A stretch of DNA of 64,000 bases from Apis mellifera (Eukaryota; Arthropoda; Insecta; Hymenoptera; Apidae), in assembly GCF_003254395.2 (NCBI RefSeq), contig NC_037640.1, forward strand, positions 3,888,289 to 3,952,288. The letters run 5' to 3'. Below, piece after piece: positions 33,761 to 47,440 of this stretch. The notes under the pieces were generated by a model, which was not told the DNA's origin, made no database searches, and worked only from the letters and a program-made list of their open reading frames with translations. The position numbers and the translations under genes are program-made. How positions within the stretch are numbered: position 1 is the stretch's first letter; each line of letters begins with the position of its first letter.

Positions 33761-36700
33761 TACCGCGTGTTTTCATCGAGTCGAGTTTAATTGCGGGTGT
33801 TTCGATCTCTGCGACTTTGCTCGACGTCGTCGAGATGTTACGATATATATATTATACGTGTGTATGCGTGCGTCCGTAATATCGTTGATATCGTTACGAT
33901 ATTATATTATACGTGATGAAATTAAATTTTATTTTTTCTTTTCTTTTTTTCTTTTCCGTAAGCAATAAGTAGTTTTAGTAGAGCAATGGCTTCTCTCCGG
34001 AGAAGCAAGGCTAATTACCGAGCAACCTCGAACCAATTTCTATGAAACCAGCGTTGCCTGTTAGAGAGGGTTTTTAAAAAAAAAAAGACGCGTTTGAGAA
34101 CCGTGAAAATAATTAACGTTATAGGGCTCACTGCTCATCAATGATGGCTGTCGGATAAGGCGTACTTGTTAAATTACATACGTTCGCCGAACCGCCGTGC
34201 GAGGCTACGGTACGTGAAAGCGGCCATTATCTAGTTTTGCTTTTGCGCAACTGTGTTACACCTTTACCAAAACGTCGTGTCGTCCCCTTCTCGAGGCCTA
34301 GTTATTTATCCTTACCGTGACGCAACGGTACACCGATTATAAATCGCCATGCAACTCTTGTTTTGTCACGAAAGAAAAATTCGCTCCTTTCCTCGATCAT
34401 TATATTACAGAAATCAACGCTTTTGAAATATATTTTCCAGAAAATTTGTTTTTTAAATTTCGTAATATCTTCGAATCGTTCTCCAGAGAGACAGAAAGAG
34501 AGTGAGAGAGTTTTAAACTTCGAAATTATAAATTTGAAATCGTTCCGTTTCCCCATTATCTCTCGAGGCCGAGTATATTATCGTTCCGGAGGCACGGGTG
34601 ATACATTGTTGGTTAGCCGGATCGAAGAAGATTCACGCGTGCCGCGTCGTACACGGAGAGACGAAAAATATCCCGTCCCGTCCCCATCCCGCCGTGGAAG
34701 ATGCTGGAGAACCGCGTGATTGCACGTCTTCCACGGGCCATGATGGCCGCTCTGAGCACGGGTATTGGTCGATGGGTAATCACACGGTCCTCCCTTCCTC
34801 TCCACCTCGCCTCAAAGATACCGGAGCCACCGCTGAAGGCCCGGCGCGCTGTCATTACTCGATCATTTTTTGTTTCAACGGCATTTAATTTGAATCGCCC
34901 CCCTCCCCCCCCTCCCTCTATCTTCTCTCGCGTTCCTTTCCTTTCCCTTCCGACTCGAAAGCTCGGCCGCTTTATCTCTTCCTCGAACAACCTCTCCTCG
35001 ATATCGTTCCTCCCTTCTTATTCCCGGTTCGCCCCGCGAGACCGAAACCCGTTGCTTTATCCGACTGACCACGATTCATCCTCCAAGACGACATGTTATT
35101 ACGGGGGATCTCCGGTAATGGATGTTCCTTCGATGGAACGCGTGGATGTAATAATTTGCTCGTTTTACGACCGAGTAATTAGGCACGAGGAGGATTGTCC
35201 TCTCCCGAACATCTTCGTATTATAGATAGATATATATTGATTCGATTCTTGAAAAGTTTAAAAAAGTCATTTCGAAATAATTTTTCCAATTGTTGGACGA
35301 CTCGTTTATTCGTCGTATCTCGACGAAGATTATACACGCGTTGGATATTGAAATTAATATATTCAAAAAGTTTAAAGGCAACGTTAGGTTACTCGATCGA
35401 TCTCGATCTCGATGTGTTCCTCTTGTTCGAAACGCTGGATCCCTTCGAAATCGGACGCAGTTTCGAACGACGGACAACTCGTGATCGACGCATCTCGTTG
35501 CATCCTGTCAATTAAGGCGCGTTCCAAAGACCAAGGACGGAAAAGGATGGAGAGGTTGGCGCCAGGTAGAGAATCGTGGAATCGTCCCACGCATACGGGG
35601 AGGGGGAGGAGGAGGACGAAACAGGTACACGACGAGCTAATTTCGTGGTGCAACCGTGGCTGGCCGCAGGTCTCTTCCTCCCCCTCGGTTCCCTCCCCGC
35701 GTGGAAGGTGAATGAAAGACTCCCCGCGGGCACGAGCGACTCGCCGCGTCGTCGCCCGGCCAGAAACGGAAATCCAGCCGAGAAACCACGGTCCATTGAG
35801 CGTGGGGCGGCGGAGGGAAAAAGACGGGCCGCCCGAAATCTCTGAATGAGTGTAATCTCGTTGCCCCGGGCGAGGGAAAAACGGGGCCTGGGCCAGCGTT
35901 TCTCAAACCGAAGGATTCTTTAAACATTTGGGAGAAAAAATTGCTTTTCCATTCCACGATGAAAGATATATATATTCGATATAAAAAGAAAGAAGGTACG
36001 ATGATAATACGTAATCGACGTGTTCATCCTCGAGTTCGATTGGAAGGAACCGAATAAAAAATTTATCGAGGAGGATTGTTGAGAGGAGCTGAGAATCGGT
36101 GGAGAAGAGGGAGGATAGAAATAGATGTGATTCGCGCGGGTAGAGGGAGGGAGGGAGCGGTGTATCTAGGCGGTGCACGATGCACGACGAGAGTGTTCAT
36201 CTACGCGGCATTCCGCGCCGCGACCGGGCACGAAATTACGAAGAAGAAATGAAATGACACACCCGCCTCGGATTATCTCTCGAAAACGACTTATTAAGCC
36301 CTCCCTCGAGACGATGGAGTTGGAGGATCCATCCCCGTCGAATCAATCGCGTACAATTACGTGCGATCGAGCCTAGTCTCTTTCTTTCTCTCCTCCTGCG
36401 CCTTCGTCGTCGTCGTCCGTAGAAAATCCGCCCAGAACGAAAGATATGTAATTTCGATAATCAATCGCATGAACGTCGTTTAATTTTTACGATACAACGC
36501 GCCGCCTTTTATATATATATATCTCGCATGGGAACAACGATGAAACGTTGCTGCTGCTGCTTTCAGAGAACAGAGATCGTAGTTTAATCGATTGTTGGAT
36601 ACGATAGAGAGAAATCTTGCAATTTTTCGTGTGGAGGGTAGAAAAAAATTTGAACGGAGTATAATCATTTGTATAAAGGAAGATACATGAATTCTCTTTA

Positions 36701-36895
36701 ACTCTTTTATTTATTTCGTTTGTTGTAAGAGAGTTGGAAGATAATTATAAATCTTGTGAATAATAAAATTGGTTGTCGAGTCATCGTTGATTGGAGAGTA
36801 TGTTTAATCTGGAAAAAGAAAGGAAAGAAGAAACGACGTTTCGTTTAATTCAATCGAATTAATACAACACGGATAAAAATCCACGGTTGTAAATT

Positions 36896-36921
36896 AACCA
36901 GATATACTCACGTATCTGGTT
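36896..36921. other. 9-bp perfect hairpin
   Basis: AACCAGATA at 36896-36904, an 8-nt loop, and TATCTGGTT at 36913-36921. It sits at the edge of a non-repetitive segment (36880-37120). Confidence 0.6.
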
Positions 36922-39900
36922 TGTTATCGTGAAGGGGACGGTCACATCCCGCTTGACCTATTCGTCGAGCATCTCTCTCCATCAACATTCCCCCATGATT
37001 TGTCCACTAAATTGCTGTTTAAGAGACGATTCTTAAAGACGCCATTTAAATCCACGTCGCCGGGTTGTTGTCCGTGCTAGGGCGCCCCGATGGGAGAAAA
37101 TCCATCCAAGCCAGGATTATCTAAACACAGAAATAATGACCGTCCGTTTTATCGCGTACGAGAAGGAGATACAACTTCTAATTATGTTTCGAGAACCCTT
37201 TCGTGGCTCTCTGTCTCCCTCTCCTTTCTTCCTCGACCGGTTCCTTTTTTTGGGTATCCCTAGGAAATCGCGATTTATCCCTAGGATTGATTATCTCCTC
37301 TTATACTCGAAGAGGAGAGGAAAAATCCTTTGCGTTGTAATATCTGATAATTGGTCGATTCGAAACGCTCATCTTAATTGAATCGGCCAATTATTACTCG
37401 AATGAATGTTTGAGAAAAAAAATGTTTCTGCAATTAACGATACTTGGAATTTTATTCATCCGTAAGTAATTTTCCTTTTTCTACGCGGATTAGAAAAAAA
37501 AGAGGAATAAAATTATCGTCCACGGATTCTTCAATCTTATCCTTATTTCAGGGATGAAGGATATTCCGTTTTTTGAAAAATAAAATTCGATGTCTTGGAT
37601 GTATTTTCAGCAAAAAATTACTGGGATTCGCTTGATCTTTATCTCGATATTTCTTTGAAACGATTCGAGGTCGTCGATCCCATCGAGCTTCTTCTTCTTC
37701 CCTTCCAACCGATCCCAAAATTAGGAGATAACTATACACAGTTTCCGTGTTACGTACACTGAAATTCAGCCGTTCCTATTGCTATAAGCTTAACACGTCG
37801 ATTCGCTCTCCGCGTCCGGTTCAGAAGAATTGCCGCAGCAATTTCCTACCATTATTCGACTCCACCTTTGCCAACGCCTGAAACCACTCTTCTTCTTACC
37901 TACGGTCAAGAAAATATTACAATATTATTATTATTATTATTATTTCCTCGAAGAGGCGCGGCTGCCAGCGCAACACGTTTGGATTAATAACATCAGATTT
38001 AACGTAATTAAACCGACGTTTCTTCCACGTACACGCACGCCGTGTATTTCGCGATTGAAACATGTTGCGCTTTTATCGCCGTTGAATCGGCATCGAACCG
38101 CCTCGGGAAACATTTATACTTTTGAATTCGCGTACGTAGTTCTCAGTTTCCATTCCATTCGGCGGGGGAAAAGGGGAAAAAGATCTTGATACGAATACGG
38201 AATATATGCAATAAATAATATATACGGAATGATTCATAAATAAATGAGTTGAAAAGAGATACACGTTGGAAATAATAAGATATATTATATAGATCTCTTG
38301 AAAAACAACTCTCGTACATCTACATACATAGTAATAATCTTTTTGCATTATCTTTTGCGTGTAATCTCGATTCGGTAAAAGTCAAATCCCTTCGTCTCTC
38401 TCGATGGAAAAAACGTAGCTGTTTTTCAGTTTACGCAAAGATCGTATCGTTCGTACGCGCATACAGAAAGAGGAGAAAAACAACTTATTTACGATCGAAA
38501 CGTACCCTTTCTTCGAATTATATTGTATCAATCTACATCCTACGAATATATATATATATATATTATAATCCTGGGCAATTACCATCGTTAAGAGGGAGAG
38601 GCATTGTTGTTTTCCGCAAGTCTTGTGGCGTAGAAAAGAGTAGGAAGAAGAGAGGTGTAACTCTCTTGGTTACATACATAGTTACGTTAATTGCAACGCG
38701 CATTACCGCGGAGCGAATTAATCTCGAAGGGGAAGAAAGGAACGATTTCAACGATCTGCTTTATATCCCGCAACGATGATTACGATTACGGATTCTTTTG
38801 TGGTTTCTCTTGGGGAAAAATAAAGGAAAGAAAAAAAAGAGAGAAAAATACGCGCGCGAGCGAGCGTTGGACATTCGCATACGCTTAGCGAAACAATTAG
38901 ACGATTTTATCGCCGCCACCGGTGCATTCTGTCCCCTTGGCTGTGCCCCCACAGGCGAACCGGAAGCTGCGAGCCGGCCGCAGGTGTCGTTCTCTCTCTT
39001 TTCCCCGGAACTCCCCCTCCTCGCGTGCACGCGCACGCTTCCGGCGACGCTCATTAACGCGGTGGATTTGTTATTCGTAATCGTGCACGGTTAATTCGAT
39101 TTTCACGGATTCTTTTTTTTCCTCTCTCTCTCTCTGTCTTTTGTTCTCTTTCGGAGGATCTTTATGCCGCGCGGCCTCCATTGTTGGAGGGGGGGAGGGT
39201 AACCTTTTGTTCGAGGCGATGACTAAGCGTCGAGGTTGTAAACTGGATCGGGGGAAATTGGGGAGGAGGGAAGTGAGGTGGAACGGGAGATGTTTTCTTG
39301 TGGATAAAATTCGAGCGAAATTTGGAAATTTGAAAGCTCTTTGATGGTGAAATTATCGCTTCGAACGTAAGAAGAAACGTAAGATTTAAACGCAAGCCTG
39401 TTATTTATCGAGTCGATAAATTAACGATCCCCCTAATTCCAATACGCACTTTACCAATTTTCTCGATTACCGGCACGAAAAGCTGTCCTAAGTGGACGGT
39501 CATTAGATTAACCGGAAGGCTCCTTCCCTGTTGAATTATCCTTCGGCCTTCATTTTCCTCGCCTCGGAAATGCCGGTAATTTCGGTGACGAAACACTGCC
39601 ACTAACCACCACCTTCGACCCAGGTTTCGATGGATTCTAACAGGTGCAGCTCTCTTTCGAGAGTCACTCAGAGAACAAGGGGAAATGATAATTGGATGGA
39701 AAGTTTTTTTAGAAGAATTATTTATTAATTAACGAATTTCCCAGAGAAATGAAAAGTTAAATCAACCAACTATCCATTATAAAGAAGAATGCAACAAATT
39801 CCATATCTCCACTATCGTTCTTTGCCGAGCTATAAAAATTTCAATCGAATTGGAATCGATGCACAATCAATTACTCCAAACGATACTAGTGTCGTGTACA

Positions 39901-41259
39901 TAAACATTTTCATTCTCGAGGAGGAGGGAAACAAGACGAGGCAACGAGAAGACATCTTCTTCGTCTTCGACAATGTTCAAGAAACAAGCTCCGTTAACGA
40001 CACCGTAGGATACATGTCGATCTTTTAATTCCCTCGTAAATCGTGCCGGATGTGACGTAACGAAGAGAGTCGTACTATCCAGAAGAAAAGCGAGCCATTA
40101 AAAAGAAATTTCAAGAGATTGGCCTGTCGAACGGTGAACGAGACACGCCTCTAATTGGAGCTTCAACTGTACACGCACACCAATGCGGATTAAATTCGCT
40201 AATTTCGACTAATTTCGAGGGATCTTGTCCTTTTTTCTCCCTCTTCCTCCTCGATCGATGGTTCCAGGACCGCCCGTGGCGTTCTCCTCGAGAAATCGAT
40301 CACCCACCCACGCGCGAACTCATTTCGAATTTTCAAAAGTTGGGAGGGGGGGAGTAAAGAAAGTGGACGATAATTTGTTCGGGAGTAAAAAGAGCGGCAG
40401 CACTCCCCGTGGAGCGAGTTCGACGAATAAACGAAATCGGTGTGAATGGTAGCCAATGTTGGAAGAAGGCCGTTTATTCGGCGAGGAATTGTATACCGTG
40501 TTGGAGACAGATGGTGCGTTTTAATGATCTAGTTTCGAGAAGTTTCTAGGTCTCTGATTCCTGGAGGAAGAATTTTTTTACAATAAGAAAAATCTAGAGT
40601 AGAATTAGACTAGAATTAGAATTATAAAAATTAATAAAATTAAAATAGAAATAAAATTAGAATAGAATAGATTGTTCGATTTGTTCGTTTTTCGATAAGG
40701 TTAAGAAAAATTATTATGTTTATCGATAATAATATTGAATGACGCGACTGTGAGAGAGTCATTTTTCAACGAAGAAGGGAAAACTAATTTCGTTTAATCA
40801 ATGTTAAACAGGGGAAAAAATTTTTATTAATTATACAAATCGATTCTTCTTTGAGGAATCTTCTTAAGGAGAAAGATATATGTTAGAAATATTCATTAAA
40901 ATCTTCCTCCACTCTCGATTCTTCCAAAATATCGAATAAATTCCGATAAAAATCTCGACGATCCTTCACCTTTAAACAAACAACATCCCCGAAATTCAAA
41001 ATTTTTTCCAGCCCAAAGACACACAGCGTCCCTCGTAAATAAACACCGCTTTATTTATATATTTATTTATTTGCATTTTTTCCAAACCGATTGCAAAATG
41101 GAGAGGGAAGAGGAGGAGGGCATGCACGGTTTCGAGCCAGTTTCCTCTGTTCAACGCGCGGGATATTCTGGCGGAAAAACGATCTTCGTGCCGCGTATTT
41201 CCATTTTTTTCCCTTTTCTCTCTCTCTCTCTCCCTCTCCCACCCCATCTCCCTCCAACC

Positions 41260-41520
41260 ATTCAGCGTGATCGTTTATCCGGCGCTGCGGGCAGCGGTGT
41301 CGGCCATGTTGGCCGTGCGGCGTTAATCGATGCCCAGAAAATTAGATTAACGCATTTGGCGGATACCACGCCGCGCATACCTACGCGGGATATAACAACT
41401 GACTAACGACTTTCGCCGGTGCGTTAAGCGCTCCCATTGTTCTGCCGCGGAAGTTGGCCGGTGAGCCGGAAACGCTCCACTCGGCCGCAGTCATTCTCGA
41501 TGTCGTGAATGACAGAGCGT
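41260..41520. promoter_or_regulatory. GC-rich non-repetitive patch with Sox and Pho-like sites
   Basis: It contains a strong Sox-type site CCATTGTTCT at 41434-41443 and the dyad cggccatgttggccg near 41300-41315, which presents GCCAT. It is CpG-rich, free of simple repeats and lacks a convincing ORF. An enhancer or distal promoter is possible but unproven. Confidence 0.25.
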
Positions 41521-43631
41521 GTTCGTTAACACCAATTACCATGCACCCGCGCCCGCCCCCCTCCTCCTCTCCGCTATTATATTGAATTATTGGAAAATTC
41601 GGCTCGAAAGTGAATCTGGCAAATTTTCGACGCGGTTACATGGTTGGCCTCGAATCGAGCGTGGCCAATCAACCGGCGATTCCGAATTTGAATTTTCACG
41701 CTCACGTTGCGTCGGTAAACGGTTTTGTAAAAAGCGAGATGCCTTTCGCCCTCGATAAGTAACGCAAAGGAAAAGGTATTTAGTAAGGTTATTTTCTCGT
41801 GTTTTTAAAAGGTAAGAATAATTCTTGCAATTATTCGTATTTATACGTGTATTTTTTTTTTTTTTTTTTTAAGGACACGATGCGAAGGATTGTCTACCAC
41901 CACGCGTTAAGAAACAATTATAATAATACGTGGCCGTGAGATATAATTGCCCGTTTCGCGATAGCTAAATGGATTCAGACGAAAGGGAACGTTTCTCCTC
42001 CTATTTCTCTGTTTCTTGGAATGGAATAATTTTTCGAAATTTATCCAGGATTAATACGTAGAAAAATACGTGTATGAATATTCGTAAATTGTAAACGAGA
42101 GTTGATAAATATCGTGGATGATAAAAAAGAAGAAATTTTGCGAAACGTGTCGTCCCTTTCGATATCGCAAATAGGATCGTTACATCCACTCTATTTCATC
42201 CGCTTGTATATTACTCGACATAGCGATATATAGAGCGGGAATATTCGGTGGCGCAACCGGCCGCAAAACTATCCCTCCACCAACCCTCTCTCCTCTCCAC
42301 TTCGAGATCGATCGCGCAACAACGTTTCGTCCATTCGATCATTAACCCACGAGTTTCCAAGAGTCGTCCGCGAATCCCTTTCCTCCTCCTCCTCTTCTTT
42401 TCTTTTTTTTACCTTTTTTAAGTTGGTCGTTAGCCGCGACTAACCAACGATCACGGATCGTTGGAACAGCGATGAGAGAGGCATTAGATCGATGGAAAGG
42501 CAGGAATCGAGGAAGTTGCGGTTACGGGTTGTGGTGCCGTGTTTTCGCGGCCGAACGATCAACGAATAATGGAAAAAAAGCGCGGGGGAGGGGGGGAGGG
42601 GAAGACTGATGACAGCGGGTGACAGCCGAGGAAGGGAGACGGAGAGCGTATGAAAAATTGAAAAGGAAAGAGGAAGGAGGGCGTAAGTGGCACAAGTCGA
42701 GCACGGCACCCCCGAATGAATCGTCAATTTCGTACGGCGAATAATGGCAAAGTTGCCATATGTCGCCCTTTTCGGACTCGTATTCCTTCTCTTTTCCCCT
42801 CCTCGAATATTTATATATATATATACGTATACACGCACACCTGAAGCCTAATTGTTGGTTAATTATCCATTCGTCGGCCGTGGTGCGGTTTGTACGCGTT
42901 GCCGGGTCAATTATTACGGGGCAAGCGAGCGTGGCGAGCGCGCAGCTCTTCGATTCGGCAGCTTTAAACCGTTCCTCTCCTCTCTTCGAGGAAGGTTACG
43001 ATCGAAGGGGGAGCGTGACGAAAATGACCCTCGTTAAATTTCGATCGGGTTCATTAACCTCGTAATTTGATCGGACGTGATTAGAAGGGGGGAGGCGTAA
43101 TTGGACGTAAGCGGATGGACGTTTCCTTCTTCTCGATATAAAAAATAATCCTTTTCAAATTCCTTTGTTTCGAGAATTCGAAGTATGTACATATATATAT
43201 ATATATATCTCGTATCTTAGCCCGATGTCGTTCCACTCGATACCCAAATTCCTTTTTCTTTTTCCTCCTTCCAAGAAAAATCGTAAAATCTCGGATGGAA
43301 GGATCGCGACGATTTCGCGACGAAACGATCATCGCCTCTCTCTCTCCCCCCTATCCTCCCTGCACGAGAGGATGCGAATGGTCGAACACGACTAATATTT
43401 CATCGAACGTTTTCCCCGCCATTATCGGGCCGGGCCCGGCGAAAATGTACGAGCGGTGTTTAATAAAAATGACGATAATATGAGCATCCCGTGTCGCGGT
43501 AATGAGACCCGTGGATCGACTATCTTCTCCGGTCCGTGTCCCCGATAACCGAGCCGCATCAATCATCCCCACTCCCGCGTCATCCGCCCTCAACATCACC
43601 TGGTAATAAAGACGAAACTTTACGGTGCCTC

Positions 43632-43658
43632 GAGAGGAGAGGAGAGGAGAGGAGAGGA
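43632..43658. repeat. (GGAGA)n pentanucleotide repeat
   Basis: Five tandem gagga/ggaga units, uninterrupted. Confidence 0.85.
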
Positions 43659-43854
43659 TTATTTATAAAAGAGGTTTTATTAAAAGAGGTTACGTTGAAA
43701 TTATTATTATTATTTGAATCGATAGTTTCGAGGAATTTGTTCGAAATAAATATAATATATGTTTGTAGGAAAGGATGGAATATTTTTTTTATTTTTTTTT
43801 TTTTTTTAACTGTGCATTACTATGGCTCGAAGAGAGTTGAGCTGTATTTACATT

Positions 43855-43889
43855 AGTCATAAATGGCTTGGTAATCAGCATTTATGACT
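43855..43889. promoter_or_regulatory. 11-bp inverted pair of TCATAAA (caudal/Abd-B-type) sites
   Basis: AGTCATAAATG at 43855-43865 and CATTTATGACT at 43879-43889 are exact reverse complements separated by 13 nt that include ggtaatcag. TTTATGAC resembles posterior homeodomain (caudal, Abd-B) sites. The surrounding 43800-44080 is not simple repeat. It could equally act as a hairpin. Confidence 0.45.
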
Positions 43890-45148
43890 TGTAAATTTTT
43901 GCCGATAATACATATAGTCGAAAATTGTACGTACTAGAGAAGAACTAGTTGACCGTGTAAACATTTTAAAATCGTAGTTTGCAGGCGATACAAATAGCAC
44001 CCACTTCGTTTTTTAAGTGCATATATTAATTTTTATCGATATTTTTCTGTTCTCATATTTTTAATATTTTTAATATGTTTACTTAGAAAATAAATGCATA
44101 AGATAACCTTCTTATCTTTGCGGTTATTATCAAATATATAATGAACGGAACTAGCTTGGAAAGATACTAACACTGGCTTCGAAAATGAAGGAAAGGAAAA
44201 GGAAAAAAAAAAAAAAAAATTTTAAATATTGTTTCTAAAAAGCGAACAACTATCCGTTGTGTTTCTTTTTCCCGAGGCGCAAAAAATATTTTTACGAATA
44301 AATCGCGATAACAAATTATTCGCGCGATTATATAATTTTTCTCTTCGACGAAAACCTCGAGAAAAACCCTACGACAAAAATATATATACATATTCATCTA
44401 TTATTTTTTAAAATCTCGAAATCCAATAAAAATCTCTGGAAGAAATTTTCACCTTTTTCCACGGGAAAAATAATCGCGTTTCGCATTCGGGTCAAGTCTA
44501 ATCTAAACTACCTTTACTACTAAAAAAGAAAATTCTTTTTCGATATATCTGTTTCGAAGGACAACCTTCGTGGAGGAGAAACGATAGGAAAGTCGTGGGT
44601 GGATAAAATACGTAGGCGCAGCAATTATTTAATTAAACGTCTGGCCTGGTGTAATACTCTCCGGTATTGTCGTACGAACGGATGGAATTTCCTCTGCCTG
44701 CGACCTCGAGCCGCGATCCAGAGTGAGAGGGAGGGAGGGAGAGAGAGAGAGAGAGGAGTATCGATGAAAATCAGTAAAGCGAGCGAAGGTAAATCGCTGT
44801 GATTACGTTGTCAACGATACCAAATAGCTCGTGTTCGCGACACGGTAATAACGGTAATGGGAGAAAGAGGAAAGGGGGGGCGGTGTTAGATTCGATTACC
44901 ACAGGCGAGAAGTCGTATTTTCTCGCGGTTCGTTCGCGCTTACGTAAGACGAATAAGGCGACGCATCGATTCAACCCGTTGCAAATCGTTCGAATCCGAT
45001 GAGAGTGGCTCGCGCAACCGTTTCGCAGTCGCACGCGTGTTACTAAACACCTTTGGGATCTCTCGATGGAATCTGTTTGCACAATTTTTTTCTCCCTCTC
45101 TCTCTTTCTTTTTTTTCTCTCCAAGCAAGACTGTGTAACGTTAGAACG

Positions 45149-45172
45149 CGTACGTACGTACGTACGTACGTG
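45149..45172. repeat. (CGTA)n tetranucleotide repeat
   Basis: Six tandem CGTA units. Every unit is palindromic with its neighbour, so the whole run is self-complementary. Confidence 0.88.
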
Positions 45173-46184
45173 TTTACGTAACCGCGAAACTTGCTTTAAA
45201 CCCGTTAAGGAAACCGATGTATGAATTTTTTGTAACTAAACAAAGTTAGTAGTTTTTATCATTTGAATAATCTTCCTAATTTTTCCATTTCCAAAAAAAA
45301 AAAAAGAAGAAAATAGAGGAAGAAATAGGAATAAATAAATTCGGTTGAGAAAATTTTTGTTCCCTTTTCTTTTCGAATCCCTGTTGAGGGATACCGGTGG
45401 ATGGAGACGTTTAATTTGTGAACAGGTCCCCGTATCGGCCCCTTAACTCGCCTTATAAATTAGCTACAAGACCACGCGGCCAGATAAAGCGGGTATATAC
45501 GCGTGCTTTCCACCTCGGATCGCCCTTTCTTCGAACAGGTAAATGTACACGAAATTAAGATATCCGGCGACGAGGCCGCTAGACTAAATCGTTCCCATTT
45601 ATATAAGAGGTCTCTCGTTGATCCCGGGGAGGGGAGGGGAGGGGGAGGAGGGACGATTTATGCGAGCCGGCCTCGTACAAATTTGCTCTCGACCTCGCGT
45701 CGATTTCGTCACTCGATCGCCGCGTGAAAAAAAGAGGGGAAAGGAAAAGGAAAGAAACGCCATAAATTACACCATGGTAATTTACGCGTCGTGTCGCGTT
45801 TAAACGGGAATCGGTCACGAGCAAATCTCTCTCCTTGGAGATTTATCTTCGTCGAGAGAGATGGAAGAAATTCGGTCGGTTTTGCCGAAATTATTATTCT
45901 TTCGAGGTCGGGGCGAATTAAAAAAAGTCGAGTTACGCCCACGCTCTGCCAAAGATTTGATACGCGGGGATAATGAGTCGGAGCGAGCCACGATAAACGC
46001 GAATTACGCCTAGCCTCGGGGATATAATCCAGGTCGTAAGTCGATTCTATGCTAGATTCGAGTTACGTCCACCTACGTGTCTGTGTGTGTCGTGTAATAA
46101 GTGGATCGTTTGTGGAAATTTTTATGGACAGGGAAAGGCTGTAAATAAATCTGCGTCCGAAGTATAAAATACAAATATCGTATT

Positions 46185-46870
46185 CTCTATTATTTAGTTT
46201 TCCCTTTTAAATGATAGAATAATTCGATCGAATAATTATTATTAAAGGAAGCCATCAAGTAAGTCTCGAAAAATTGAAAAAGAGAGAGAGAGATTTATCT
46301 TCCTCCTCCTCCTCCTCCTCAGCGAAAAGGGAAATAATTTGTCCGAAAAAAAAGAAAAAGAAGTTTTAGTATGTTTTAGTCCGTTTTAGTTTTCTCTCTT
46401 AAGTGATAGAATAATTCGATCGAATAATTATTATTAAAGGAAAGAAAAATAGTCAAGATCGAATCGCGATATTATTATTAACCGACGACATTTACAGGGA
46501 CCACTTCGAAAAATTGAAAAAGAAAGATTTGAGAGATTTATCCTCCTCCTCCTCGGCAAAATAATTTGTCCGAAAAAAAAGAAAAAGAAGAGAAAAACGT
46601 CGAGGCAGAGAAATAATATTACAGCTCGTCGTACCTTTTATATTCGATTTAGTTTTCCCTCTTAAATGATAAAATAATTCGAATAATTATTACTAAAGGA
46701 AGCCAACAAGTAAGTCGAAAAAAAGTCAAGATCGAACAGGGACCACCTCGAAAAATTGAAAAAGAGAGAGAGATTTATCCTCCTCCTCCTGCTCCTTTTT
46801 CTCGACGAAAGGGGAAATAATTTGTCCGAAAAGAAAAAAAAAAAAAAAAAAGAAGAGAAAAACGTGGCCC
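46185..46870. repeat. Three-copy tandem array
   Basis: Each copy contains aatgatagaataattcgat, attattaaaggaa, cgaaaaattgaaaaagagag, a tcctcctcctcc run and ataatttgtccgaaaa. The aatgata(g/a)aataattcg anchors are at 46210, 46402 and 46665, giving periods of about 192 and 263 bp. The longer third interval includes an inserted segment. The first two copies carry the 12-bp palindrome ATTCGATCGAAT. Confidence 0.88.
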
Positions 46871-47206
46871 GAATGGGTTCACAGGCGGGCAAAAGACAAT
46901 CGTAGGAGGCAGAGAAATAATATTACAGCGGGAACCGGCGATAAGGCCGGGGTTACGTGGAGGGGGAAGGGGGGGGACCGAGATAAAAGGACGTGGAACG
47001 AACAAAGCGCGATTACCATTTGTCATGCCGGTAAACGATGCGATGCCGGACGAGCCGTTATAAAGTATAAACGCTGCGCGCGGAGATTACGAAACTCTGT
47101 CGTGTTGATAATGCGTTTCGCGCGACACGCATGCGAGAGAAATGGGATACGGCCGTTCCCAGATACCTTCGCAACTTACAGCCACTTATTATCAGATCCT
47201 TACGTC

Positions 47207-47230
47207 CTCTCTCTCTCTCTCTCTCTCTCT
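47207..47230. repeat. (CT)n microsatellite
   Basis: A pure CT run of about 24 bp. Confidence 0.85.
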
Positions 47231-47307
47231 GGAAAGATTAAAGTCTCTCGAACGATGATCGTTCCAAGGACGAAAGAAGAGGAGGAGGAGGAGGAGGATA
47301 ATATCGT

Positions 47308-47440
47308 TGGAATGGAAAATTTTAACGGTCGTCCTTTTAAACGAATCTCTGGGAAAGAAACAGAGACTTATTTTTTTTTCAAATCGTTGGAATGGAAAAT
47401 TTTAACGAATCTCTGGGAAAGAAATTTATTTTTTTTCAAA
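47308..47440. repeat. Two-copy direct repeat
   Basis: tcgttggaatggaaaatttt followed by aacg and aatctctgggaaagaaa occurs twice. The first copy has an extra gtcgtccttttaaacg segment. A TTTTTTTTCAAAT boundary follows each copy. Confidence 0.8.

Larger units (their letters stand above)
29500..36890. other. Noncoding sequence, no supported gene
   Basis: No exon is recognised. The stretch holds AT-rich sequence at 29700-30200, a non-repetitive patch at 30220-30520 followed by (TA)n and (CA)n, (AAT)n at 31274-31298, (GA)n at 31527-31546, (AT)n at 31629-31659, weakly repetitive TTCGAT/TTTTAG-rich sequence at 31980-32500, a candidate enhancer at 33500-33760, and GC-richer sequence at 34580-35080 and 35520-35900 without a convincing coding frame. 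Confidence 0.55.
36930..43850. other. Noncoding sequence, no supported gene
   Basis: No exon is recognised. The stretch includes (ATT)n at 37921-37944, AT-rich sequence near 38200-38560 and 40560-40900, a short GC-rich patch at 38920-39065 with an ETS-like accggaagc and a CAGGTG E-box, the non-repetitive patch at 41260-41520, and a (GGAGA)n pentamer repeat at 43632-43658. Confidence 0.55.

Noticed and set aside
34089..34105. gtttgagaaccgtg as the right end of a hAT element
   Set aside because: The nearest CAG-starting end (35894) lies to its right, so the two face the wrong way to bound one element, and no target duplication is visible.
44985..45010. gttcgaatcc, tRNA T-loop-like words (also near 45375 and 57285)
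   Set aside because: No A-box, acceptor stem or anticodon arm could be matched around any of them. TTCGAA words are simply frequent in this genome.
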